From Leptospira ainazelensis (GTDB lineage Bacteria > Spirochaetota > Leptospiria > Leptospirales > Leptospiraceae): DNA of 64,000 bases. Below, piece after piece: positions 49,790 through 60,387 of the stretch (positions are counted from its first letter, which is position 1; each line of letters opens with the position of its first letter). The position numbers and the translations under genes were made by a program. Below the pieces are notes generated by a model, which was not told the origin of the DNA, did not search any database, and saw only the letters and a program-made list of their open reading frames with translations. The stretch lies in the NCBI RefSeq assembly GCF_016918785.1, contig NZ_JAFFPT010000071.1, forward strand, positions 1 to 64,000, given 5' to 3'.

Positions 49790-51871
49790 TTATCTGACTT
49801 CAAAAACTACGCTGTCGATAATTCTTCCGTCACGACCTCGCAGCGAAAGAATGTGAAATCCTTTCTCCGGTTTCCAAAACGTTTCCTTCTCGTGCGATTC
49901 CTTTAGATTCTTTCCATCCAAGATCCACTGAAATCCGTTTTCAAAAATGGAAGCTGCGAAACGAAGTTTTTGTCTTCCTTCGGGAATATCAGGATCCAGG
50001 GCAAAGATCGTTTCGTTTCCGGGAATAAGGATTTTAGGAATCGGTTGAGAATCGAAGACGGTTCTCAGCGGAGTTTCGTTTTGAGTCTCCATAGGAGGTT
50101 TCCAGTTTTCTCCTTCTCTTTCCTGCAAAAGATGGATGACCGCGTTCCAAATCGGCGCCGCCCCCGTCACACCGCTTACATCCCACATCGGACTTCCGTC
50201 CATATTCCCAACCCAAACTCCGACTGTAAATTTTTTAGAATACCCGATACACCAGTTGTCTCTCATATCCTGCGAGGTTCCCGTTTTGACGGCCGTAAAA
50301 AAACGAGTGCTTAGATGATTGTTTAAACCGAAGGAAAGTGAACGATATTCCCGGTTGGAAAGAATTTCGCCTAACGCGTCAGATGTTTCTTTGGAATAAA
50401 TTTTCTTCCAAAAATTGCCTTCTTCGAAATTTTCTTGAACGGTTTGTTTCACAACGGAAGGGACCAAACTCGGCTCGGAATACATCCCTCCGTTTGCAAG
50501 AGTTCGGTAGGCATTGGTCAATTCCAAAAGTGTTACGTCGGCGGTCCCGAGCGCAAGAGAACCACCGTAAAAATCGGAGCGTTCCATGTTTTGAATTCCG
50601 AGTTCCTGCAATCTTTGTACGAATGTAGAAACTCCTACAAGATCCAAAACGTGAATCGCGGGAATATTCAGAGAAGAAGCCAGCGCAAACTTCGCCTCAA
50701 CTTTTCCATGATATGTATCGCTGTAGTTGGAAGGCCGATAGATTCCTGAGACCGCGTTCCATTCCGAAGGACTGTCTTCCAAGATCGAATTCGGTTTTAA
50801 CAATTTTTTTTCGAATGCGAGCGCGTATAAAAACGGTTTGAGCGTGGAGCCCGCTTGTCTTCTGGATTGAATCGCGTCCACATAGAAAGTGCGGCTTTCC
50901 GGAAGATTGCCGACGTAGGCAAGGATCGCCCCCGATGTGTTATCCAAAACCACAACGCCGGTTTCGGCGACGTTCTGTTTTTTAAGTCCGTCTAAAATAT
51001 TTTTTGCGAGTTCTGTAACCTTCCATTGAAGATCAAAGTCGATGGTAGTTTTTTGTTTTCCGTTTTTTTCTAAAAATCCTAAATTCTCTCGAAAGAATTT
51101 TTGAGCCGCATGATACGCGATGCCGCCCGTCGATGGAAGTCCCGTCGGTTTTGAAACGGCAGCTTGAGCCGACTTTTCAAAAGAAGAACAAAGAGATTCT
51201 TTCTGAATTTTTTTCGCGAGAATACAACTCCGTTTCGCCAAAACTTCAGCCCCCGCTCCCGGAAACGGAAGCATAGAGACAAGAAGGATCGACTCGGTTT
51301 CGCTTAACGCGGAAGGTTCTTTGTGAAAAATTCCACGACTCGCCGAACGAAGTCCTCTGAGTTCTCCTCGAAACTGAGCGAGGTTTAGATACGCCGTAAG
51401 AATTTCATTCTTCTTCCAGGATTTTTCCAACTCTCTGGCAAATTGAATCTGATTCCATTTATCAAAAAAACCCCTTCTTCCCGGTTTTGTTTTTAGAAAA
51501 ATTCCGGAAAGCTGCATGGAAATCGTACTCGCGCCCCGTTTGGAATTTCCGACGACACGATCTCGAACCGCTCCCAGAATCGCGATCGTGTCCACTCCGG
51601 AGTGTTCGAAAAAACGTTTATCTTCTTGGAGCAACAAGGCTAAAAACAGAGTTTCCGGAATTTCCCCTTCTTCCACCCAGGCGAGTTTTCTTTCCTTTGT
51701 ATCAAAACGAATCGACTGCAAAAATCTTCCGTGAACGTCCAAAAGAGTCCCATCCGAGGATCGATAGGAATTCCGGACCGACTTATAGGTCGGAATCTCT
51801 TCCGCAAAAGATACATTCGAATAAAAGAATATACTGATAAACAAAAAAATCAGCATATTCTTTCCAATCAT
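49790..51871 (-). CDS. pbpC: Penicillin-binding protein 1C
   Basis: Bifunctional peptidoglycan synthase. The 693-residue protein has an N-terminal hydrophobic signal/anchor (about 5-24), a glycosyltransferase domain with LQEDKRFFEHSGVD and RGASTISMQL, a transpeptidase domain with SxxK (STLK in RQAGSTLKPF), SxN (SLN) and KTG (VKTGTS), and the C-terminal BiPBP_C domain. It begins 4 bases after the alpha-2-macroglobulin gene, with AAGGA 8 bases upstream. The pair yfhM-pbpC is a known arrangement in which PBP1C repairs peptidoglycan after attack. Confidence 0.93.
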   Translation of the reverse strand: MIGKNMLIFLFISIFFYSNVSFAEEIPTYKSVRNSYRSSDGTLLDVHGRFLQSIRFDTKERKLAWVEEGEIPETLFLALLLQEDKRFFEHSGVDTIAILGAVRDRVVGNSKRGASTISMQLSGIFLKTKPGRRGFFDKWNQIQFARELEKSWKKNEILTAYLNLAQFRGELRGLRSASRGIFHKEPSALSETESILLVSMLPFPGAGAEVLAKRSCILAKKIQKESLCSSFEKSAQAAVSKPTGLPSTGGIAYHAAQKFFRENLGFLEKNGKQKTTIDFDLQWKVTELAKNILDGLKKQNVAETGVVVLDNTSGAILAYVGNLPESRTFYVDAIQSRRQAGSTLKPFLYALAFEKKLLKPNSILEDSPSEWNAVSGIYRPSNYSDTYHGKVEAKFALASSLNIPAIHVLDLVGVSTFVQRLQELGIQNMERSDFYGGSLALGTADVTLLELTNAYRTLANGGMYSEPSLVPSVVKQTVQENFEEGNFWKKIYSKETSDALGEILSNREYRSLSFGLNNHLSTRFFTAVKTGTSQDMRDNWCIGYSKKFTVGVWVGNMDGSPMWDVSGVTGAAPIWNAVIHLLQEREGENWKPPMETQNETPLRTVFDSQPIPKILIPGNETIFALDPDIPEGRQKLRFAASIFENGFQWILDGKNLKESHEKETFWKPEKGFHILSLRGRDGRIIDSVVFEVR

Positions 51872-51875
51872 TATT

Positions 51876-54800
51876 TTAGTCCTTGTTTACGGTCTGATCC
51901 GCGTTTGGCACTTCCGCGAACTGATCCGGAAGATACATCGCTTCTACGCGGGTCGACGGGAGTACGAATTTTCCGGATTGATTGATGCGATAGACGTATT
52001 CCAGAGTGACACTTCCGGCCGGCAGATACTCGAAATACGCGGTATAACCTTCCCACTTTCTTTCCACAAACGTAGGAGACGACCACCAGTCTCCGTCCGT
52101 TGCGAGTTCGCTTCCCGATCTGGAATCATTTCCTAAACCGGAACCGAGGATGTTCGCCCCCGCCGGAATCGGATCCCGGATCGCCACCCAAGAAAGAGTC
52201 GATTCTGTTTGAATTTTCAAACGAACCCTGACCAGATCCCCTTCTTTAAAAGAGGATTTTTTACTTCCGGATTCGTCCAAAATTTCCTTATCCAATCTCA
52301 TTCCACTTTCCAATTTTTCTTTGAGAGGAAGTGCGGCCTTTGTATGAATCACCGCGTACGGTTTCCCGTTTCCGTTTTGTACAAACTCAAGATTTTGAGT
52401 TGTCTTCGGCATCGGCAGCGATAACGCGGAAGGATCTTTTTTATTCTTCCATTCCAAAGTGTTGGATTGATTCTCCAATGTGACGGTTGTGGTTCCGTCT
52501 ACGGAATCCCTCTCGAATTGTTTGGAGAAATTTTGAAACGCAAGAATTCCTAACGCGTTTGCGGTTGTGATATCCCAGCTTCCTTTCTTTTGTCTTGTGA
52601 TCGCGCCACGAATCATCCGAGGAAGATCTTCTTTCCAATTCGGATCTTTGACCACCGAAAGAATCGTCCTCATCACGGTGGAATCGTTGGAAGAAAGAAG
52701 CCACCAAAGGCCCGATTCATCCACGAAGTTATAAGAGGTTCCTTGGATCCGAAATCTGGATTTTAAAAGAATGTCTAACGTTGGAACCTGATTCTTAAAC
52801 GAATTGGATCGGGAATAGATATTTCTCAAACTGATCAGGATATCCGAAGGAAGAATTTTCGGATCGGTCTGGATCGCACGGATGCTCTCGTCGCTGAGAT
52901 TGCTAAAACGAGAGATCGCGTCCAATACGATGATTTTTTTGAGTCTTGTATCCGTATTGGAAATATAACTGTTCCTAAAAATCAAATCCTTACTGTATCG
53001 GTTGAGAGCTTCGATCAGTGTTTCTCTGATCGCATCCGGAATTTTGTATCCGGATTCGGATGAAAGAATCAAAAGATAGGCCGTCAAAATTTCGCTTCCA
53101 TACAAGGAGGAAGGAAAAAATTTCAGAAGCCCGTCTCCGTCCATATACGAATTGAGCTGATCCATGATCTGATCCCAATCCTTCTGAGATCCGGCCGCAA
53201 TCGACTTGGAAAGTTTTTGTTCCAGACAAGAATACGGATAACGACTCATCGTTTCCTTCGCGGAAAAAATCGCACCGCCCGTGAGGGAAGATTTCAAACT
53301 GATTTCCAATTCTCCGCTTCCCGCTATCGCTTCCTGATTCTCTTGGATCGGAACGTTTAACTTTCCGTCTTCTATCTGAACAAAAGTGGACTGTAAAACC
53401 CGAACCGGTACTGACTCCCCTATTTTTTGCCGAAACCGAACCGTATCGGCAAACGTTCCTCCGTTTTCTTTTGTAAGAAACTCATAGACGATCTCCTTTT
53501 TTTTTGTCGGAATTTCAAGATCCCACGGAACTACAATCGATTCTCCCGCAGAAATTTTGACGTTCTTCATCTCGAGTCCGAGATCCGGAGACGTTTTTGG
53601 AGTGATACTCAGATCCATCAAACGATCCGTCGTGTTTTTGATCGTAAGACCGCTTTGAACACGATCCTTCTCCCTTGCAAACGGAGCGATCGAAGGATAA
53701 ACAAGGAGATCCCTCGTGGTCTGAATCTGAGTCGATGCAGAACCGAACTTATCTTTTCCCGAATGAACGATGGCGACGATCTTAAACGAAGTCAAAGAAT
53801 CGTTGAGAGGAACTTCGACTTCCAGTTTTCCGTTTTCGTCGGGCTTAAGATCGGCTTTCCAATAAAGAAGTGTATCAAAGAGTTCTCTTGTGGTCGCTCC
53901 ACCGCCGCCTCCACCCGGAGGAAGACTTTTTAAACCGAAATGCCTTCTTCCGATGACTTGGAGTTGAGCCGTGGAAGTTTCCACCGAGTTTCCTCTTTCT
54001 TTCATCATCGCTCGAAGCAAATCCCAAGTATCGTTGGCCTTGAGTTCCAAAAGTCCCTGGTCAACGGCGGCTAACGTGATTCTTGCATCTTTTTTTACTT
54101 GGGAGGAAGGATGTTCGATCTGAATCTTGACCTTTGCCTTTTGTCTGGTTCCGTAAACCGTTTTATCGGTTTCCACACGAACCGGAACCTCGAACGGTTT
54201 CCATCCGACTCGGATCTGCGCGAGTCCCAGACGAAAGGAAGGTCTTGCTAAATCGACAAGGGCCGTTTCTTTCGGATTCTCCACACGTCCTCGGACGGCA
54301 AGAACCGAAACGAATACGTTCGGCGCGTATGAATTCTCCACCGGAATTTCGAGAACGGGTTCCTTACCGCTTAAAACTTTTGTAAAGGATGTAAGAATCC
54401 CTTCTCTTTCCACGGTCACAAGCGCGGTCGCTTCTCGAAAAGGCATTCGAACTTGAAAGCGAGCTTTCTCGCCGGCCTGGTATTCTTTCTTTTCCGGAAG
54501 AAGATCCATACGATCGTGATCGCTGGCCGCAAACCAAAGATCCTCTTTCCCGGTAATCCAAACCGAAGAATTCGCTTTTACTTCTTCTCCGGAAAGAGAA
54601 GCCTCAAAGAAAATCTCTCCCGTTTCTTTGACCGAACCGTTGCAAAACAAAAATCCTTTACCATTTGTTTTCCCCGAACAGAACTCTCCGATTTCTTTGA
54701 TCTCGTATTTGTGATCATAACTGTAGAATCCTCCTACAAGCCTCTTTCGGTTGGAATAGTATTTTTTTGTGAACGCGCGAACGGAGACTTTCTTTCCTTC

Positions 54801-57548
54801 GACCGGCGTCCCTTTGAGATCAAGGACGGCCACTTTAAACTTCACCGAATCTTGCACAGCCGCCCAACCCTCGGGAGCGATCCCCACGTGAAACTCGGAA
54901 GGATAGATCGGAAAGGAACGGAACGCGCTCTGGATCTCGCCGTTCGGATCCCTGTATTCCAATTCGGCCTCGAGTCTTTGAGGAGAATCGGATTCAGGAA
55001 TCGACTTCACGGTTGTATCAAAAAATCCTTTTGGATCCAAGGTCAGCTGTGTTTTTGTAAAACCTGCGTTTTGTGTTTCACCTTCTTCCTCGGACGCTTT
55101 CGCCACCTTACCGTTGCTAAACGAAAATTCGGAATAATCCGAAAAATAAACCCCGCCACCAGGAAGAACTCGGGTTCGTAATAACACCGGAATTTTACCG
55201 GCTCCACCACCCGAAAGATAACGGACGTTGCCCGAAATTCCTATTTTGGAAGGAGCGATATTCGAACCGCTCGTCTGAAAGTCCGCCTTCATCAAAGGAA
55301 CTCTAAATTCTTCCACACGAAATTCTCCGATCGAAATCTGGCTTTCGTGATTTTTTCCGCCGAATTCGTTTAACAAAACTCGGTAGACTCCAAGATTGGC
55401 CTCTTTCGGAATCTTAAATTGAACGGAACTCGTTCCTTCCGGATTCCACTTTAGAGAAAGAGAATATTCTTTTTCGGTTCCGGAATGAATGATTTTGGCG
55501 GAACTCGGATATTCGCTCGCGCCCGGAATTTCAAATCCGCTGGATTTTTTGGCTCTGGAAACGATCTTCATCGAAACGGTTTCGCCTGCACGAAAAAGAG
55601 TTCTATCCATCACCGGATGAAAGTGAACGTTACTCGATCCGTAATCTCCGGGAAGATTGAATCTCCAGTTTTCGATTCCGTTCTGCCAACGGGAATGGCT
55701 AAACGTAAAATCGTCTTCGTGCGCCGCGGTCAAAAAAAGGCCGTTTTCATACGGTTTCCAAGAACAATACGGAACGGAACTTCTCGTAGGAAGTCCTTTG
55801 ATGATCAAGGTTCCGGAAGAACTGGTTTTACCCGAAAAAACCTTTTCATTCTTACAATTGAAAATTTGTACGTCCGCGTTCGAAACGGGTTTTGCGTCGT
55901 TGAGTTTTGTCACCCAAACAAGAGAAGATTCCCTTCCCCATTTGAAGTGAATCGAAAGATTGGTGACAAGCGCTCCGGTGCGAACATAAAACGGTTGATT
56001 CTTTCCTAATAAAGAATTTCCTAATACGTCCGATTTCATTTCCACGACGTGAAACCCCGGCGCTTTGAGAGGAATTCCGACCACTTCAAAACGGCGGACT
56101 CCCTGTTTGGATTGGAGTTTGATTTCGTTGGTTCCGGGTGGGAGCTGATTTCGACTCGGATCAAAGATCGAATCCTTGTGATCTAAGGATTCTAAAATTT
56201 TTAAATATTTTATGATTTCGGAAACCTGACCGACCCCGAGGATCACTTCCTTTCCGGTAAACTGTTTTGGAGGGGTTTGATTTTTTTCGTCCTTTCCGGT
56301 AGCCCAATTGAGAATTTCTTTTCCTTTCTCTTTTAACTTATCAAATTGCTGTTGGACCACTTCCTGAGTGTCGGGACTCGTTTTGACTTGATAAAGTCGG
56401 ACCGGATTCTCAGCTTCTAAATTTCGAATCGTAACGGGCAAGACCGCTTCCGGGTAACGTTCCAAAATTCCGAATCGCGCCGCAAACTTTAAGAGCGGCG
56501 GATAATCGTCCGTCGAAACCGTCAGAGGAAAGGAGGATTGATTGGCAAGACTTCTTCCCGCGTCGTCCTTGATTCCGGAGGGAAGAAGAATCTGAAACTT
56601 GGACTTCGGTGAAAGTGGCGTGGGGAAACTCACCCCGTAATCGTAATTACCTCCTTCGGAAGAAACTTTCGCGGGAATCAATTTTCCGTCTGCGGTCTGC
56701 AGTTGAATCTTTCGCAAAAGTTCCACGGATACGGGAGCGCTAAAATTTACGGTAAGTGGTAAGGAAGGAATACAAGCGGCCTTTGCATTGACACGATCGC
56801 AGTTAAATTCCGCCAAAAAAGCTTTGCGAACCGTAAAGTCTATCTTTCTCGTGGAACTTCTCGCCACTCCGGTCTTGGATTTGAGTCCTTGTTCTAAAAC
56901 GATCTGAATTTTTTTTCCGCTGGGAAACTTTTGATCGGCCTTGATCAAAATGGTTCTTTCGTCTTTGCCTTCTCTGTAATTGGCTTTGAGAAGTTCCTTT
57001 TCCAAGGAACCTGTCACTCTGCTAAATCCGATCTTGTCCCGGATTCCTTCGGTTACGAAGTAAAGATGATCGCTCGCGGAGGAAAGATCGACTTCCGAAT
57101 CCAGATCCAAAATAAAAATCTGATCCTCGTCGATAATCCCGCCTTCATACGGAGCGGAAGAATCGAGTTCGGGTCCGCCCGTATGAAATGAAAACTTTTC
57201 CCCTTCGGTTAAGGAAGTTCCGGCGATGGATTTTATCTTTTTGGTTTCAAAGCTGCATTCCACTCCGCCGGGAAGCGGCGATTGAAATTCCAATACCCAA
57301 TTCTTATCGTCCACCCAGCGTTCGCTTCCAGATACGGGACAACGGATTGCAAAAGGGTTCAAAGAGAATTTCGGATTTCCGAGAGGAATCATCGATTCCG
57401 AAAAACGAGCGCGGATCTGGGAAGGTTTTTTGACTTCACCCGTAGGTGTGAATTCGATTCGAACCTGCGCGCTCAGACCGGTCGCAAAAAATAAGAGAAT
57501 GAGGAAATAAGTTTTAGATAGGAATTTGGGAACTGCAAAGGAACTCAA
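51876..57548 (-). CDS. yfhM: Bacterial alpha-2-macroglobulin
   Basis: The 1890-residue periplasmic protein (signal peptide about 1-27, ending SAQ) belongs to the YfhM-type alpha-2-macroglobulins, which trap proteases that enter the envelope. The thioester motif CLEQ is present at about residue 1440 in YPYSCLEQ, so covalent capture should be possible. The MG-type domains, an A2M signature region with DLARPSFRLGLAQIRVGWKPFEVPVRV, and the Gly-rich GGGGGG loop before the A2M domain are visible. It is longer than the E. coli protein (about 1650). The N-terminal region lacks a clear lipobox, unlike enterobacterial YfhM, so it may be free in the periplasm. Confidence 0.9.
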   Translation of the reverse strand: MSSFAVPKFLSKTYFLILLFFATGLSAQVRIEFTPTGEVKKPSQIRARFSESMIPLGNPKFSLNPFAIRCPVSGSERWVDDKNWVLEFQSPLPGGVECSFETKKIKSIAGTSLTEGEKFSFHTGGPELDSSAPYEGGIIDEDQIFILDLDSEVDLSSASDHLYFVTEGIRDKIGFSRVTGSLEKELLKANYREGKDERTILIKADQKFPSGKKIQIVLEQGLKSKTGVARSSTRKIDFTVRKAFLAEFNCDRVNAKAACIPSLPLTVNFSAPVSVELLRKIQLQTADGKLIPAKVSSEGGNYDYGVSFPTPLSPKSKFQILLPSGIKDDAGRSLANQSSFPLTVSTDDYPPLLKFAARFGILERYPEAVLPVTIRNLEAENPVRLYQVKTSPDTQEVVQQQFDKLKEKGKEILNWATGKDEKNQTPPKQFTGKEVILGVGQVSEIIKYLKILESLDHKDSIFDPSRNQLPPGTNEIKLQSKQGVRRFEVVGIPLKAPGFHVVEMKSDVLGNSLLGKNQPFYVRTGALVTNLSIHFKWGRESSLVWVTKLNDAKPVSNADVQIFNCKNEKVFSGKTSSSGTLIIKGLPTRSSVPYCSWKPYENGLFLTAAHEDDFTFSHSRWQNGIENWRFNLPGDYGSSNVHFHPVMDRTLFRAGETVSMKIVSRAKKSSGFEIPGASEYPSSAKIIHSGTEKEYSLSLKWNPEGTSSVQFKIPKEANLGVYRVLLNEFGGKNHESQISIGEFRVEEFRVPLMKADFQTSGSNIAPSKIGISGNVRYLSGGGAGKIPVLLRTRVLPGGGVYFSDYSEFSFSNGKVAKASEEEGETQNAGFTKTQLTLDPKGFFDTTVKSIPESDSPQRLEAELEYRDPNGEIQSAFRSFPIYPSEFHVGIAPEGWAAVQDSVKFKVAVLDLKGTPVEGKKVSVRAFTKKYYSNRKRLVGGFYSYDHKYEIKEIGEFCSGKTNGKGFLFCNGSVKETGEIFFEASLSGEEVKANSSVWITGKEDLWFAASDHDRMDLLPEKKEYQAGEKARFQVRMPFREATALVTVEREGILTSFTKVLSGKEPVLEIPVENSYAPNVFVSVLAVRGRVENPKETALVDLARPSFRLGLAQIRVGWKPFEVPVRVETDKTVYGTRQKAKVKIQIEHPSSQVKKDARITLAAVDQGLLELKANDTWDLLRAMMKERGNSVETSTAQLQVIGRRHFGLKSLPPGGGGGGATTRELFDTLLYWKADLKPDENGKLEVEVPLNDSLTSFKIVAIVHSGKDKFGSASTQIQTTRDLLVYPSIAPFAREKDRVQSGLTIKNTTDRLMDLSITPKTSPDLGLEMKNVKISAGESIVVPWDLEIPTKKKEIVYEFLTKENGGTFADTVRFRQKIGESVPVRVLQSTFVQIEDGKLNVPIQENQEAIAGSGELEISLKSSLTGGAIFSAKETMSRYPYSCLEQKLSKSIAAGSQKDWDQIMDQLNSYMDGDGLLKFFPSSLYGSEILTAYLLILSSESGYKIPDAIRETLIEALNRYSKDLIFRNSYISNTDTRLKKIIVLDAISRFSNLSDESIRAIQTDPKILPSDILISLRNIYSRSNSFKNQVPTLDILLKSRFRIQGTSYNFVDESGLWWLLSSNDSTVMRTILSVVKDPNWKEDLPRMIRGAITRQKKGSWDITTANALGILAFQNFSKQFERDSVDGTTTVTLENQSNTLEWKNKKDPSALSLPMPKTTQNLEFVQNGNGKPYAVIHTKAALPLKEKLESGMRLDKEILDESGSKKSSFKEGDLVRVRLKIQTESTLSWVAIRDPIPAGANILGSGLGNDSRSGSELATDGDWWSSPTFVERKWEGYTAYFEYLPAGSVTLEYVYRINQSGKFVLPSTRVEAMYLPDQFAEVPNADQTVNKD

Positions 57549-57622
57549 GGTTTTCTCCCGAATCGATGTTTGTTTCGGAAAGAAAACCTCGGAGTAAAAA
57601 GATCTGCAAGCGAAAACTCGGA

Positions 57623-58957
57623 TTAACCGGCGATGCTCGCTTCCCGAATTAATATATCAGGAATCTTTATCGAAGAATAGGAATCGTTGTACTCGTTTGA
57701 AATTCCTTCAATAGAGAAAAGAAGATCAAAAAAATTCAGATTCATTGTTATCAGATCTACCGGATGAACCGGCTTTCCGTTTTTATAATAGAAGCCTTGG
57801 ACTCCGATCGAAATTTCTCCGGAAACGGCGCTACAACCCGAACCGCCTTCCAGTTTTAAAACGTAGATACATTCCGGATAACGGGAAAGCAATTCCTCAA
57901 GAGATTCTTTTCCTTTGGGAACCACGTAGTTGGTAAACGAAGTCCCCACTCGTCCGCCGTAAGAACGAACTGCGTTTCCCGTGGAAGCCACTCCCGCTTT
58001 TTTTGCGGATTCTAAGTTATAAAGATACGTCTGCAAAATTCCGTTTTCGATGATCGCTTTTTTGCGGGTCAAAACCCCTTCCGCATCCAGAAGACGAGAA
58101 CCGGGATAGTCCACGATATGAGGATCACAAAAGACGTTCCAAATCGGAGAAGCGACCGGAGATCCGACCTTTCCTTCCAAACGAGAAAGACCTTTTTGAA
58201 CGCTGTCCGCGGAAAAAGGAGAAGAGAACATTCCGAAAATTTGGGGACTGACCCGATTGGAAAGAACGATCGGATAATTTCCGCTTTTTACCGGTTCCGC
58301 TCCCAAAAGAGAAAGAGAACGTTCGGTCGCGGTGGTTACGATCCTCTCGGGTTGAATTTGATCCACGTCGAGTCCGGATTTCGTATAACCGCCCATCTTT
58401 TTGGATTTTCCATCGGTTGCGACTAACGCAACTCCCGCGGAGACCAGATTCGATTTTTCGCTGTGAAAGAGTCCTTTCGAATTTGCTAATATAAATCGAT
58501 TCCAGGTTTTTCCGGCATAAGAATACGGAACGTTTTCGATTCGTTCGTCCGCCGTCCAGGCGAGCTCGTCCAACTTTTCTCCGGTGGATTTCAACCATTC
58601 AAAACCGAGAGACTCCAAAGATTCTTCGTAGGAACGGATCGGAATGTCAGGAAGTTCCGATTGTCCGGGAAGATCGATGTCCAAAGGATCCGAAATTTTT
58701 GCCTGAGCGATCGCGTCTTCCACCATCTGAGACAAGGCTTCTTCGGAAAGTTTTTCGCTGTAGGAGTAACCGGGTTTTCCGTCTTGAATCAGACGGATTC
58801 CGATTCCTCTCGAGTTGGAAAGTTCGGTGTTGCTCACTCGTTTTTTAAAAAGTTCGATTCCCACGTCCTTGGATTCGGAACCTACGAGATCGTATTGATC
58901 CAGACCTTTCTGTTTACAGACGCCTAACACGTATTCAACGGATTGATCCAAGTCCAT
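57623..58957 (-). CDS. pmbA: TldE/PmbA subunit of the TldD/TldE protease
   Basis: The 444-residue protein is the non-metal subunit of the TldD/E heteromer: GIGIRLIQDGKPGYSYSEKLS, TATERSLSLLGAEPVKSG, GSRLLDAEGVLTRKKAIIENGILQTYLYN, and GCSAVSGEISIGVQGFYYKNGK, with no HExxxH motif. Two ATGs (58960, 58957) overlap the tldD stop; GGAGGT is 5 bases before 58957, which I prefer. The complex cleaves small unfolded or modified peptides and matures microcin-type and RiPP-type substrates. No precursor gene is evident nearby. Confidence 0.92.
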   Translation of the reverse strand: MDLDQSVEYVLGVCKQKGLDQYDLVGSESKDVGIELFKKRVSNTELSNSRGIGIRLIQDGKPGYSYSEKLSEEALSQMVEDAIAQAKISDPLDIDLPGQSELPDIPIRSYEESLESLGFEWLKSTGEKLDELAWTADERIENVPYSYAGKTWNRFILANSKGLFHSEKSNLVSAGVALVATDGKSKKMGGYTKSGLDVDQIQPERIVTTATERSLSLLGAEPVKSGNYPIVLSNRVSPQIFGMFSSPFSADSVQKGLSRLEGKVGSPVASPIWNVFCDPHIVDYPGSRLLDAEGVLTRKKAIIENGILQTYLYNLESAKKAGVASTGNAVRSYGGRVGTSFTNYVVPKGKESLEELLSRYPECIYVLKLEGGSGCSAVSGEISIGVQGFYYKNGKPVHPVDLITMNLNFFDLLFSIEGISNEYNDSYSSIKIPDILIREASIAG

Positions 58958-60339
58958 CATCGACCTCCCACAAGAATTTCGTCCACTTTGAGAGTCGGTT
59001 GACCGACCGTAACCGGAACCGAACCGGATGCGGCTCCGCACATTCCCGCGGCGAGTTCCAAGTCGTTTCCTACCATGCTGATTTTGGGAAGAATTTCATC
59101 GCCCTTTCCGATCAGAGTTGCGCCTCTCACCGGTTCCGCGACTTTGCCGTTTCGGATAACGTATCCCTCTTCCACTGAAAAATTAAATTCCCCAGTGGAG
59201 GGGTTTACGGAACCGCCGCCCATCTTTTTGGCGAAAAGTCCGTATTCTACTCCAGCGAGCATGTCCTCAAAGGAATCGTTCCCGGCGGCGATATAAGTAT
59301 TTCTCATTCTAGATACGGGCGCATACATATAACTTTCTCTGCGTCCGCTTCCCGTTCTTGCGACCCCGACTTCCTCGGCGCCGATTCGATCGGAAAGATA
59401 ATTTTTGAGAATTCCATTCTCGATGAGAACGGTTTTCTGAGGAGTCATTCCTTCGTCGTCGACGCTGATACTTCCCCAAGAATCGGGAATCGTTCCGTCA
59501 TCGATTGCGGTCAGACAAGCCTTTGCAATCGGTTGTCCCAACTTGTCCACAAAGGGAGAAGACTTTTTACGGATGGCTTCGGTTTCCAGAGGATGTCCAC
59601 AGGCTTCGTGAAAGATCACTCCTCCGAATCCGTTTCCCATCACGACCGGCATTTTTTTTCCTTCGATATAACCGGCGGATAACATCATCAGAGCTCTTTC
59701 GGCGGCTGTTTTGGAAAGTTGTTCGATCGGAAGGTTTGTAAAAAATTCAAAACCCTTTCTTGCGCCCGGATTTTCCGAAGCCACAAATCGTTCCCCCTCT
59801 TTTTCGGCGGCCACGTTGATGCTGAATCTGCTTCTCACGCGTAAATCTTCTAAAGCCAATCCTTCCGAGTTGTAAATTCCAATCTTCGAAACGGAATCGG
59901 ATGCAGAGGCGCTGACTTGAACGATATTCGTAGAAGTAGCTCTTGCGGTTTGATCGGCTCTATAAAGAATTTCTAATTTTTGATCCGGTGAAATTTTTCT
60001 CGGATCTGTGATCTGCGCGGGAAAGGAAGGAGTTTTTAGATCTCCACGAAAGACAAGGGCCTGTCCTTTTCCTTTCGCGGCTCCTCTGGAATCGGCGAGA
60101 AGATCGATGAGAGAAATCAGATGTTCCGCATCTTCGTTGTTTGTATGTGCGTAGAGAACGTCGGTTCCGTAAATCAGACGGATTCCGATTCCGTAGTCGA
60201 TCCCGGCAAAACTCTGTTCGATCTTACGATCTCTCAGACTGACCGAGGAGGATCTGGTTTCTTCTTCAAAAATTTCGACGAAATCTGCTTTTCTGGAGAG
60301 GCCTGCTTCCAGAATCAGGTGGGCTTTGTTTGTCTGCAT
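58957..60339 (-). CDS. tldD: TldD subunit of the TldD/TldE metalloprotease
   Basis: The 460-residue protein carries the zinc site HEACGH within GGVIFHEACGHPLE, and the conserved later region with SRMRNTYIAAG and FAKKMGGGSVNPSTGEFNF. It forms the active heteromer with PmbA, whose gene overlaps its stop. AGGA lies 4 bases before the ATG, and a perfect inverted repeat lies 11 bases upstream of the start. Function is known in other bacteria as general peptide degradation and peptide maturation. Confidence 0.94.
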   Translation of the reverse strand: MQTNKAHLILEAGLSRKADFVEIFEEETRSSSVSLRDRKIEQSFAGIDYGIGIRLIYGTDVLYAHTNNEDAEHLISLIDLLADSRGAAKGKGQALVFRGDLKTPSFPAQITDPRKISPDQKLEILYRADQTARATSTNIVQVSASASDSVSKIGIYNSEGLALEDLRVRSRFSINVAAEKEGERFVASENPGARKGFEFFTNLPIEQLSKTAAERALMMLSAGYIEGKKMPVVMGNGFGGVIFHEACGHPLETEAIRKKSSPFVDKLGQPIAKACLTAIDDGTIPDSWGSISVDDEGMTPQKTVLIENGILKNYLSDRIGAEEVGVARTGSGRRESYMYAPVSRMRNTYIAAGNDSFEDMLAGVEYGLFAKKMGGGSVNPSTGEFNFSVEEGYVIRNGKVAEPVRGATLIGKGDEILPKISMVGNDLELAAGMCGAASGSVPVTVGQPTLKVDEILVGGR

Positions 60340-60350
60340 TCTATCCTGTT

Positions 60351-60374
60351 AGACTCCGGTTTGCCCCGGAGTCT
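60351..60374 (-). promoter_or_regulatory. Perfect inverted repeat between the lipoprotein gene and tldD
   Basis: AGACTCCGG (60351-60359) and CCGGAGTCT (60366-60374) are 9-base perfect arms with a 6-base loop. It follows the lipoprotein stop and precedes the tldD start by about 11 bases. On the minus strand the sequence after it is TAACAGGATAG, with no T-run, so it is either a weak terminator or a hairpin close to the tldD ribosome-binding site. Confidence 0.5.
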
Positions 60375-60387
60375 TTTCAATTTCTAC

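Noticed and set aside
54723..54742. TGTAGAATCCTCCTACAAG in the alpha-2-macroglobulin gene as a further repeat palindrome
   Set aside because: The arms are interrupted and the stretch encodes a normal part of the protein; treated as chance.
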